From positions 1 to 64,000 of IMG/VR virus record IMGVR_UViG_3300030049_000706: a DNA stretch of 64,000 bases; one strand, 5' to 3'. The position numbers and the translations under genes are program-made. Numbering within the stretch: the first letter of the stretch is position 1; each line of letters begins with the position of its first letter. The DNA comes from a virus. Of the stretch, positions 1 to 7,229 are shown piece after piece. Below the pieces are notes generated by a model. That model saw only the letters and a program-made list of their open reading frames with translations. It made no database searches and had not been told where the DNA came from.

Positions 1-297
1 TATTTTAATACATTAGTTCGATTTAAAGATAGTAATTTACCAAAGGATGTTTCACTAGATTTTATTAATTCTATTAAATCATTGAAGAATACTATCAATG
101 AGATTAAGGAAAGAGATATTCATAAGTTTAGAAATTTGATATTCAGTACTATCCTACGTATATCAAATTCTGGATCATTATCAGATATGTTAGCATCTGC
201 AAATATGATTAGAGATTATGAGATTTTACAGAAGATGACAAACAATCTTATTCGTAATCCTTTTTACTATCAATCAGAACGACTAAAACATTTTTAA
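1..297 (+). CDS. C-terminal end of an unidentified protein (5' truncated by window)
   Basis: The frame is open from the first base of the window and stops just before a strong hairpin. The apparent internal start is a TTG with no ribosome site, so this is the last ~98 residues of a longer upstream gene. The segment is helical and charged (for example the stretch around NEIKERDIHKF), with no motif I can recognise. It closes the transcription unit that the next hairpin terminates. Function unknown. Confidence 0.75.
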   Translation, partial: YFNTLVRFKDSNLPKDVSLDFINSIKSLKNTINEIKERDIHKFRNLIFSTILRISNSGSLSDMLASANMIRDYEILQKMTNNLIRNPFYYQSERLKHF

Positions 298-303
298 TAC
301 AGT

Positions 304-335
304 AGTCTGAGAAGGCCTCTCGGCCTTCTCAGACT
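304..335. terminator. Strong hairpin terminator
   Basis: Perfect 14-bp arms (AGTCTGAGAAGGCC and its complement) around a TCTC loop, directly after the stop of the preceding gene. No long T-tract follows. Confidence 0.75.
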
Positions 336-370
336 AGGATATCTATATAAATTGTAATTCGTTTTATTTC

Positions 371-384
371 AGATATATATTACT
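371..384 (+). promoter_or_regulatory. Phage-type promoter motif AGATATATATTACT
   Basis: Copy of the recurrent intergenic motif. It shares 20 identical bases with the site at 22789. A leader hairpin (TAGATAC / GTATCTA, 421-440) and a GAGGAG ribosome site precede the ATG at 464. Confidence 0.7.
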
Positions 385-463
385 ATTTTGCATAGATAGA
401 TATAGAAGTCTCGTTTGTGCTAGATACGGCAAGGTATCTATAAGTAACTTGAGGAGAGCCATC

Positions 464-1141
464 ATGTCACTTAATCCCGAAGATGAACAGTTCGGCGATG
501 ATGGCGAGCAAGGAACTCCTAAGTTCGCCCTTCCTCCGAGAGAGCTTAAAGCTGTCCCGTTGGAGGCGACACCCGAACGAGTTGCGGAGCTTAATCGTCG
601 AGGAACGGTTGTTGCCAATATCCTCAACGAACTTGTTCGGCAGGATGAGCTCGCAGGCTTTACGCCGGAACAAATCAAGATCCGACATAAAGCTCAGTAC
701 TACCAAGCTTTAGCATTACAGACGCTCAATCCGAACGCCTGCATCACAATTATCGATCCTTTGGAGAATCTCGAAATGCCCAAGAACAACGAAACCCTCG
801 TCGACATCGCCAATTCCCAGGCCGTCAACCTCGAAACCATCGAAGTGAAGCCCGAGATCATTCGACTCGAATCAGGCGAACTTGTGCAGGTCCTGCGTCT
901 GTCGAACGGCCAGATCATTCCGCTCAATCAGCGTGGCGGCATCAACCAGACCACCGGCAATCCCCAGATCATTTCCGTTCCGGCGGAAAAGGAAGAAGAA
1001 GAAGGTTATTCCTGGAAGAAGATCGCGCTCGGCGTGGTCGGCCTCGCCATCGTCGGCGGCGCCCTCTATTACGGCTACAAACAAATCAGCGGCAATTCCG
1101 AAGCTGTCGGCGATGTGGCCATGGCTCTGGCTGAAGTCTGA
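464..1141 (+). CDS. Tail-anchored membrane protein, GC-rich, function unknown
   Basis: The 225-aa protein starts at the ATG seven bases after GAGGAG and follows the shared leader pattern ATC-ATG; an upstream TTG overlaps that ribosome site and is rejected. The N-terminal half is acidic and proline-containing. A single hydrophobic helix near residues 187-207 (core LGVVGLAIVGGALYYGY), flanked by lysines, lies close to the C terminus, so I infer a C-terminally anchored membrane protein. Codons are GC-rich compared with neighbours (AAG, CTC, ATC dominate), suggesting strong host-like translation. It sits alone between a phage-type promoter and a terminator, so it is likely an early gene. No family recognised. 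Confidence 0.8.
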   Translation: MSLNPEDEQFGDDGEQGTPKFALPPRELKAVPLEATPERVAELNRRGTVVANILNELVRQDELAGFTPEQIKIRHKAQYYQALALQTLNPNACITIIDPLENLEMPKNNETLVDIANSQAVNLETIEVKPEIIRLESGELVQVLRLSNGQIIPLNQRGGINQTTGNPQIISVPAEKEEEEGYSWKKIALGVVGLAIVGGALYYGYKQISGNSEAVGDVAMALAEV

Positions 1142-1146
1142 TCGGC

Positions 1147-1183
1147 ATGGATGGGGGAGAGTAACATCTCCCCCTCCGTCCAT
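1147..1183 (+). terminator. Rho-independent terminator
   Basis: A GC-rich stem (GGGGGAGA with TCTCCCCC, extended imperfectly) is followed by a T-rich run, right after the stop of the membrane-protein gene. Confidence 0.8.
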
Positions 1184-1216
1184 ACAATTTTATTTTTCTT
1201 TATGTGGAGAAAAACT

Positions 1217-1639
1217 ATGGATGACCTCATTGAATGTTATTTGATAATCGATAGCATTCAATTTTATTATACTTCAAAACATGATGGAGTTTGTGTTATT
1301 CAGGTTGATAATTACTTTAAAGGAAATAGCTACAAGCCAGTAAAGAAAGTTTATGGAATTGGTAAACCCATTAATAGATTAGAAACTAAAATTTCTAATT
1401 TAGAAATGCCAATAAAGAATGGGTACTTATTTGAAAAAGTAGATAGTATCATATATTTTGTTGCTATTGAAGAACGAACAGATATTAAAATAATTTGGGA
1501 TACCAGAAATACAATTTCATTAGTTGATTTTATCGAGAAGCGAGTACATGCTATTGATGCTATTGACAAGACTTTAAAAAGTAGAATTATTTGGAAACTG
1601 GAGAATGATCATGGGTACTGGCGAAACGCTGTAAATTGA
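1217..1639 (+). CDS. Hypothetical protein, 140 aa
   Basis: Start chosen at the ATG six bases after GGAGA; the open frame continues upstream into the previous terminator but without a credible start. The product is soluble, AT-rich in codon use, and rich in beta-prone stretches (for example CVIQVDNYF and IIYFVAIEE). It follows the GC-rich membrane-protein gene after a terminator, so it is probably read by leaky transcription or its own promoter. The stop codon lies at the foot of the next hairpin. No family recognised. Confidence 0.65.
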   Translation: MDDLIECYLIIDSIQFYYTSKHDGVCVIQVDNYFKGNSYKPVKKVYGIGKPINRLETKISNLEMPIKNGYLFEKVDSIIYFVAIEERTDIKIIWDTRNTISLVDFIEKRVHAIDAIDKTLKSRIIWKLENDHGYWRNAVN

Positions 1640-1669
1640 TGAAGGACGAGGCTATGCCTCGTCCTTCAT
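1639..1669. terminator. Bidirectional hairpin between convergent genes
   Basis: Perfect 14-bp arms (ATGAAGGACGAGGC) with a TAT loop. A run of T follows on the plus strand. It separates the plus-strand gene from the minus-strand chaperonin operon. Confidence 0.8.
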
Positions 1670-1678
1670 TGATATTTT

Positions 1679-2092
1679 TTAAGAAGATGTGTTTGTCACA
1701 GTACATTTATATCCAGCATTGCTTAAAATAGTAATGATACTATCTTGTCCATTATTAGGAATATCATAAACATCTATAGTGTAAATGGTCGTATCTTGAA
1801 TAATACTAAAACTACCATTCTGAATCCATTCATTGGCAAATACAACCAATGTACCATCATCGAGTCTAATTAAGAAATATGTTAATGTCTGATAAGCTGG
1901 GATAGCACTATTATTTTTTTGTGCATCTGTATTATACTGAACAATATCACGATACTGTTGAGCAATGTCATACTCAACAATACCACGGATAGTACCAGAA
2001 TAGCTGACACTATCTTTGTTATTAACTGATGTAAAAACTACTTTATCTCCACGAATACTATCTGTAACATATTGAGTCATTGTAGATGTCAT
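1679..2092 (-). CDS. Small beta-rich (SH3-like) protein, unknown
   Basis: A 137-aa protein beginning one base after the stop of the chaperonin gene. The pattern of short strands (GDKVVFTSV, VSYSGTIRGI, LTYFLIRLDDGTLVVFANEW) suggests a small SH3-type beta barrel. I recall similar small proteins in other large phages, but cannot assign a role. It is the last gene of the minus-strand operon and is translated tightly after the chaperonin, so a virion or assembly role is possible. This assignment is inference from strand pattern only. Confidence 0.6.
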   Translation of the reverse strand: MTSTMTQYVTDSIRGDKVVFTSVNNKDSVSYSGTIRGIVEYDIAQQYRDIVQYNTDAQKNNSAIPAYQTLTYFLIRLDDGTLVVFANEWIQNGSFSIIQDTTIYTIDVYDIPNNGQDSIITILSNAGYKCTVTNTSS

Positions 2093-3961
2093 TTATTTAA
2101 TCTCCGTATTAACCGTATCTGGTATGATGATCTTGGAGGAATTAATGATCTTGGGAAGAACTTCCTTAAATCGTTTGATCATCTCAGAATACGTTTCAAT
2201 TGGCTGTACCAATACAATATACTCAAGGTCTTCAACAGTAGGAGGAGTATCACTATAAGAAAATATAAGTGTTTTTAAAATAGTAGATTCGGAAAGATAA
2301 TAAGTTTCTTTGTTATTATGAAGTCTATAGCTGAAAATTTCTTCATCAAAATTAACATCTATGAGATCTTTTCTATCAATATCTGTATGGATAATTTCGA
2401 GAAGTTCTCTAAAGATGTGTGCGTATTGAGTAAATTTAGTACTGTATACACAGTTTAAATACATATTAGAAACACCATCAAGAATAAATCCAGATTCAAT
2501 ACTAGAGAGAACAGCACCAAATGAATCTTTAATGATCTGAAAATCTGTTAAGCACTCATAACGAGCACCAGATATCGTAATAATTTTTGGTTTAACACAA
2601 ACTAGCTTTCTATAGAAATTAATATATTCCCTTGCTAAGATATCATCATTGCCAGAATTAACTTGTTTATTACCAGAAGTGAGTTCTTCAATACGAGCTT
2701 TGAGTTCATCGACAAGTTCTGTATAGGGTCTAAACTTATTTCTGTTGAGATAAAATGGATGGAATCTATTGTTTGTCTTTTTATAAATATTATTGATTGT
2801 AATAAACTTGTCTTTATAATGAAACGAAGCATTCCGAATAATTGAATTCTCTAAAGGTTTATCATTCATATAGTTTTCAGCAACAGAATATTTACCAGAA
2901 CAAGCAAGAATAGCTTTGAATAATAAAGCACCCTTTCCGGCCATAACATTACCCATAGCTGTAATAGGAATGATTTTGTTCTTATGTTTACGATTATAAT
3001 TACGAGTAATATCATAAACTTGAGAATCAAAGTTGGGGCACATAAGAAGTAATGTATTTTTAAGTTCTTCTTCATTTGTAATTCTTGTCAAATATTCCAT
3101 AACCAGTGTATAATCCATAGAACCTGGAATAAGAGCGTCTTCAATAACAAGAATATCGCATTTCTTATATATGCACTGAGTATCTAGTTTATAGTTCATA
3201 TAGTCTTGGTTAAGTGTACCGTTAAACATAAAATCATAATTTTGTTCTTCAACTGTAAATCTCTCAGAGGTTTCAAATGGAATCTGATTAACTGTGAACA
3301 TACCATTAAATTCTTCAGGTAGGGATTCGACAACATCACAGATAGCTCTAGCAATCTGATGATCGAACTTAGAAGAAATCATAGCTTGGTTATATGCAAC
3401 AAAACGAATAGCTTCTTCTTTAGTAATATTAAAATGTTTAACAAGTGAAAATTCAGAATTGTCTATGGTAATGGCACCATCTTCAATACACGATTCGATA
3501 AAATCAATAAAGGCATTTAATTCATTAATGATTTCTTTGGATGATTTAATATCATTAGAAATAATATTTAGAAATTTAAAATTCTCACGTTTAATTCTAA
3601 AGAAATGTTCAATGATACTTAGGAAAATATACATAGTCGATGTAGTACCATCTTTAGCTTTATCATCAATTCTATTTCCAATATACTTCAACAGATCAGA
3701 GATGTGATGCTGAACTCCATTAGCATATTCAATAGAACTAATAATCGTAATACCATCATTCGTAAATAAATTATTATATTTTTCTCGATAGTTATTTCCA
3801 TTAAATAAAACAATCATAGCATCAGATGCATCGGGGCCACAATGTTCTGACAAAAGATCTTTCATTTTAACACATGTATCAATAACAAAATCAACAAACT
3901 TCTTACCACTGATAATATTTAAACTATTCTTATCTCTATTCAGATTTGTTTTTTCTGACAT
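2093..3961 (-). CDS. GroEL-like group I chaperonin (diverged)
   Basis: The 622-aa product aligns along its length with GroEL (about 548 aa). TNDGITI near residue 67 matches the TKDGV segment with ATPase Asp52. KDGTTS near 103 matches the DGTTT nucleotide-binding motif with Asp87. CDILVIEDALIPG near 268 matches an apical-domain strand. IIKDSFGAVLSSIESG near 476 matches VEDALHATRAAVEEG with Asp398. The three ATPase aspartates are therefore kept, although overall identity looks low. Phage-encoded GroEL-like chaperonins that fold phage proteins are known in some phiKZ-related phages. No GroES-like gene is visible here. The start overlaps the preceding frameshift extension by 26 bases, indicating co-translation within one operon. 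Confidence 0.8.
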   Translation of the reverse strand: MSEKTNLNRDKNSLNIISGKKFVDFVIDTCVKMKDLLSEHCGPDASDAMIVLFNGNNYREKYNNLFTNDGITIISSIEYANGVQHHISDLLKYIGNRIDDKAKDGTTSTMYIFLSIIEHFFRIKRENFKFLNIISNDIKSSKEIINELNAFIDFIESCIEDGAITIDNSEFSLVKHFNITKEEAIRFVAYNQAMISSKFDHQIARAICDVVESLPEEFNGMFTVNQIPFETSERFTVEEQNYDFMFNGTLNQDYMNYKLDTQCIYKKCDILVIEDALIPGSMDYTLVMEYLTRITNEEELKNTLLLMCPNFDSQVYDITRNYNRKHKNKIIPITAMGNVMAGKGALLFKAILACSGKYSVAENYMNDKPLENSIIRNASFHYKDKFITINNIYKKTNNRFHPFYLNRNKFRPYTELVDELKARIEELTSGNKQVNSGNDDILAREYINFYRKLVCVKPKIITISGARYECLTDFQIIKDSFGAVLSSIESGFILDGVSNMYLNCVYSTKFTQYAHIFRELLEIIHTDIDRKDLIDVNFDEEIFSYRLHNNKETYYLSESTILKTLIFSYSDTPPTVEDLEYIVLVQPIETYSEMIKRFKEVLPKIINSSKIIIPDTVNTEIK

Positions 3962-4388
3962 ACTTAATACCTTCCTTGTCTAATTTTTGTTTTCTTTGTT
4001 CTTCTTCATATTCTTTAATACGACGTTCATTATCTTCTATGATTATTTTTTCTAATACAGTAAATCTATGATACGTTAATTTCATAGTTTCTTTTAAGTT
4101 TAATCCAAACTTAGTATGCCATTCTGTATTGAATAAAATATTAGCTACCTTCTTATAAAGTTTATTAAACTCCCAATGCTTAGATCTATTATGAAAACCA
4201 ACATCTGACATATATGGTAATAGTGAATCAATATGAAGAGTTTCTTCATTAATAGCTTGTAATAGCGAAGTTCTTACAATACCGTAAATACCTCTTAAAT
4301 TTAATTCTCGAATAAGATTCTCTTTTTTATTAATACTTGCTTCTACTTCTTCTTGTGTAACATCATCAATCGAGTCTGCGACTGAATA
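3936..4388 (-). CDS. C-terminal extension reached by probable -1 frameshift
   Basis: This reading frame is open from about position 4424 and encodes a convincing, charged helical protein, but its first ATG (4211) is deep inside, lacks a ribosome site, and leaves about 60 well-formed upstream codons unexplained (ADSIDDVTQEEVEASINKKE and onward). It joins the upstream 553-aa frame exactly at a T TTT TTT heptamer. A -1 slip there would give a fusion of about 689 residues: 539 from the upstream frame plus 150 from this one. The end contains a strongly charged coiled-coil-like tail (RRIKEYEEEQRKQKLDKEG). The arrangement resembles the G/GT tail-assembly chaperones of other phages. An independent 91-aa protein from 4211 is the alternative. 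Confidence 0.65.
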   Translation of the reverse strand, partial: YSVADSIDDVTQEEVEASINKKENLIRELNLRGIYGIVRTSLLQAINEETLHIDSLLPYMSDVGFHNRSKHWEFNKLYKKVANILFNTEWHTKFGLNLKETMKLTYHRFTVLEKIIIEDNERRIKEYEEEQRKQKLDKEGIKYVRKNKSE

Positions 4389-6004
4389 AAAAAAGTGGTT
4401 TCGGGGTCCACCGTATAAAACCCTTCAGAATAGGTTTCAGGAGTATGACCACAATGAGGGCAAGATTTAACCGGATAGCAAATATGAGAAATCTCAGACT
4501 TACCAATAAACTTTTCAACATCTTGAGGAAGATTACATCCAGGATTACGCTTAAACAGAATAGATAAACCTTCATTAATAACAGATTCTTCAGTACTTTC
4601 TTTATTCACCTTACCATTCTTAACAATACGGATTTTACTAATATAGGGAACGTATGATTTAAATAAGGAATACTTCAAAGCAATATCAATTGAATCTCTA
4701 CGCTCTTTATCATTATTACCATGTTCTTGTGCAATGATTTCAGAAACAAAACGACGGCCATATTCAAGATATTGTTTAATAGACGGAATACTGAATTCAA
4801 ATTCAAACTGAACATTATCAGAAACAGTATAACGACCAGTGTCTTTGAACCCTAAGAGTTCTTGATACTTGGTATACATATCAGGAGTAACAGTTTTCAT
4901 GCTCTTAAGATTAAAGATATTATCAACCTTCATTTTACTAAAATCATTACGACGAAGTTTAATGATATTAATCAGTTCAGTGACAGAATTATTGCATGAC
5001 GTACAAACATAAGTATAATTATAACCTTCGGGATGCATAAGCGCCGCAAGTGTCAACATAATAACAGGATAATCAGTAATCTTAATATTTGAAATAAGAG
5101 TGTCTTCGAGACGCCAATTACTCAGATTAGTCCCAACTGTAGAATCTAAGAACAGACGAGTACCTTCTTCTTTAATAAAGAAATCATTAAACAAATAGAA
5201 AACAACACCAAGTTCACGACCATAAACATTAATAGATTCATAGGCATTATTAAAATATGCATTTAATTTATCCATATCAGGATGTGCCAATTCAATATTA
5301 AAACCACTATTCATAAGAGGAATACGCATACAGTCACTAACTTCGAACCTGACTTCATTAAGACCGTCAATAGAATCAATAATACGAATATCATTATGAT
5401 CAGTAGGTTTAACAGTATAGCGATTACCAAGAATACCTTTACCCTTATCATCGATATATGTAGGAGCAAACATACTCTTATTTTCAATATCTTTAATAGC
5501 TAATTGTCGGCGAATAGCTTCTGTTTCAAAAGGAGTATTATTCTGAGTACCACGTACTGTATTAATAAATGCCTGAGCGACAGGATCGGTATCGATCTTA
5601 TCTTCGGGAATATCACTGAAATAAGCATTCATTGCCTTAATAACATCTTCACTTTTCTGACCAATAAAATACCCTGTATTCTCAGCCATTAATTCAAAAT
5701 TAGCTTTATCGACAATATCGTTTTCAGTTTCCACTGAACCATCTTCGGCGATTTCGTCGTAGAAAGGCTCAGCTTCAACATCGTCGATATCATCAGAAAC
5801 AACAATAACTTTATTTTCTAAAGGAGTTTTATCAGAAGAATTATTAGTTTCATTATTTGATTCGAGTTCAGTAGTTAAAGATTCTTCATTACCACTAACG
5901 CTATTAACCACACCACCACTTCCACCATCCATGGTAAATGTTGGAGTTATTTTTAAAATATCTTTATCTAACAGATTATCAGTTTTGTTAGGATCGTCGG
6001 ACAT
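4343..6004 (-). CDS. Zinc-ribbon protein, baseplate-hub/tail-assembly candidate (T4 gp26-like)
   Basis: A 553-aa protein. The first ~100 residues are acidic, Ser/Asn-rich and probably disordered. The middle and C-terminal parts contain two CxxC pairs, C334-C337 (VCTSCNNSV) and C515-C518 (SCPHCGHT), likely binding zinc. The segment around YVCTSCNNSVTELINI followed by a long helical region resembles the CxxC core of the T4 gp26 baseplate-hub assembly family; this match is from memory and weak. A slippery T7 tract 14 codons from the end links it to the following frame. A ribosome site (AAGGGA) precedes the ATG. It lies in an operon with a chaperonin, consistent with an assembly role. Confidence 0.55.
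   Translation of the reverse strand: MSDDPNKTDNLLDKDILKITPTFTMDGGSGGVVNSVSGNEESLTTELESNNETNNSSDKTPLENKVIVVSDDIDDVEAEPFYDEIAEDGSVETENDIVDKANFELMAENTGYFIGQKSEDVIKAMNAYFSDIPEDKIDTDPVAQAFINTVRGTQNNTPFETEAIRRQLAIKDIENKSMFAPTYIDDKGKGILGNRYTVKPTDHNDIRIIDSIDGLNEVRFEVSDCMRIPLMNSGFNIELAHPDMDKLNAYFNNAYESINVYGRELGVVFYLFNDFFIKEEGTRLFLDSTVGTNLSNWRLEDTLISNIKITDYPVIMLTLAALMHPEGYNYTYVCTSCNNSVTELINIIKLRRNDFSKMKVDNIFNLKSMKTVTPDMYTKYQELLGFKDTGRYTVSDNVQFEFEFSIPSIKQYLEYGRRFVSEIIAQEHGNNDKERRDSIDIALKYSLFKSYVPYISKIRIVKNGKVNKESTEESVINEGLSILFKRNPGCNLPQDVEKFIGKSEISHICYPVKSCPHCGHTPETYSEGFYTVDPETTFFIQSQTRLMMLHKKK
4388..4394 (-). other. Slippery heptamer T TTT TTT (-1 frameshift site)
   Basis: In the zero frame the codons are ACT TTT TTT ATT. 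Slipping back one base gives TTT TTT TAT TCA and enters the downstream open frame. The zero frame ends 14 sense codons later. Confidence 0.65.
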
Positions 6005-6005
6005 T

Positions 6006-6788
6006 TTACACAGTCCCTTTCTTTTTTGGGATGACGAATGATAGACACCTTACATCATACATTTCTACATAATTTTCTTCTCTTACATATGCACCATATC
6101 GAATACCAGATTCGTCTTTAACTTTATAATAAACTATATATATTTCAGTAGTGTCATTTAGTGGTTTTAAGATATTATTACCAGCTACAAAAAGAAATGA
6201 TAGCTGATTATATTCATTATTAAGATTGAGAATACTAAGCTCTTCTGGCTCTTGTTTATGAACAAAACTATTAGTATTTTTTGGTATTGTTATTTTTACT
6301 TTAGGATTTAATGTGTTATCGAAGAATTCATTAATACTTTTTTCATATTCAGTTATAATGCTTGATATAATAAAGAATTCGTCACATATACCACAGATAC
6401 GTTTCTTAACATCATCTTTGTTAATATAAATGTTATTATCAATATGTTCAATAACAACGCCATCAAAATTCCACTTTAATTTATTCATAAAAGCTGTAAA
6501 TTCATTAATATAAAAGACATAACATTTATTCTTTTTAAAATCGAATAATTTAAGGAATTCTGTGAAAATTGCTTTTTCTTCTTCATTTAATAAATTAACA
6601 ACACCTATAGAAAATCGAATATCACCAAATTCAAACCTAGACGGTTTTGCATTAGATAAAAGAATATGATCATCCTTAACAAGATTAATATACATATATT
6701 GTAATTTTCTATTAAAAGGTCTTTGTAGATACTCTTGAAAAATATCTTGAAGTTTATATTTTTTTCGTTCTTTAGGTTTTTTCGTCAT
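6006..6788 (-). CDS. Hypothetical protein, 260 aa
   Basis: A basic N terminus (MTKKPKERKKYK) is followed by a mixed alpha/beta protein with no motif I recognise. The start overlaps the preceding 97-aa gene by 17 bases, and the stop is directly before the ribosome site of the 553-aa gene, so it is part of the same minus-strand operon. By context it may be a baseplate or tail-assembly component, but nothing in the sequence proves this. Confidence 0.7.
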   Translation of the reverse strand: MTKKPKERKKYKLQDIFQEYLQRPFNRKLQYMYINLVKDDHILLSNAKPSRFEFGDIRFSIGVVNLLNEEEKAIFTEFLKLFDFKKNKCYVFYINEFTAFMNKLKWNFDGVVIEHIDNNIYINKDDVKKRICGICDEFFIISSIITEYEKSINEFFDNTLNPKVKITIPKNTNSFVHKQEPEELSILNLNNEYNQLSFLFVAGNNILKPLNDTTEIYIVYYKVKDESGIRYGAYVREENYVEMYDVRCLSFVIPKKKGTV

Positions 6789-7065
6789 TTTTTGTAAGAT
6801 TGAGTTCAGAAATTGTTTCTCTTAATTTAGCATCTACTGCATTAATACCATCATTAAGTTTAATAAGACTATCGGCAGATGTATGACTAGGTTCGGTAAT
6901 CAGATTTTTCATACCATCAGAAGCAAGAGATAAAATAGTTAATGTGTCAGAGGTGGAATCAGTAACACCGAGCTTTGAAATACCATCGATAGTGTTATCG
7001 ATAGTCTTCAGACGATCGGACTGATGATTGAGCTCTTTTGTGATATTTGGGCAAGTATCGACCAT
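6772..7065 (-). CDS. Small helical protein, first gene of minus-strand operon
   Basis: A 97-aa, Ser/Thr/Leu/Asp-rich protein with heptad-like spacing (LKTIDNTIDGISKL, LNDGINAVDAKLRETISEL), likely helical or coiled-coil. AGAGGA precedes the ATG. It is the first gene after the divergent intergenic region (7066-7229), so the operon promoter must lie there, but the region contains no clear copy of the TATATATTAC motif on this strand. Function unknown. Confidence 0.65.
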   Translation of the reverse strand: MVDTCPNITKELNHQSDRLKTIDNTIDGISKLGVTDSTSDTLTILSLASDGMKNLITEPSHTSADSLIKLNDGINAVDAKLRETISELNLTKNDEKT

Positions 7066-7229
7066 AGTGTCCTCTAATTTTCAAGATGTTATTCCTCATT
7101 GGGTTCTTACGGAATCATTACCTTGGAGATTTCAGTCTTATAATGTAATATGAAAATTTATTAATATACTAATAATTAACGAATTTATCTTATAAGAATT
7201 CTAGAATATATGCATAGGAGTTTGTGTTC

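Noticed and set aside
4366-4575. Minus-strand reading frame of 69 codons in the third frame across the frameshift region
   Set aside because: Its product is an unlikely run of hydrophobic residues and it overlaps two well-supported coding frames.
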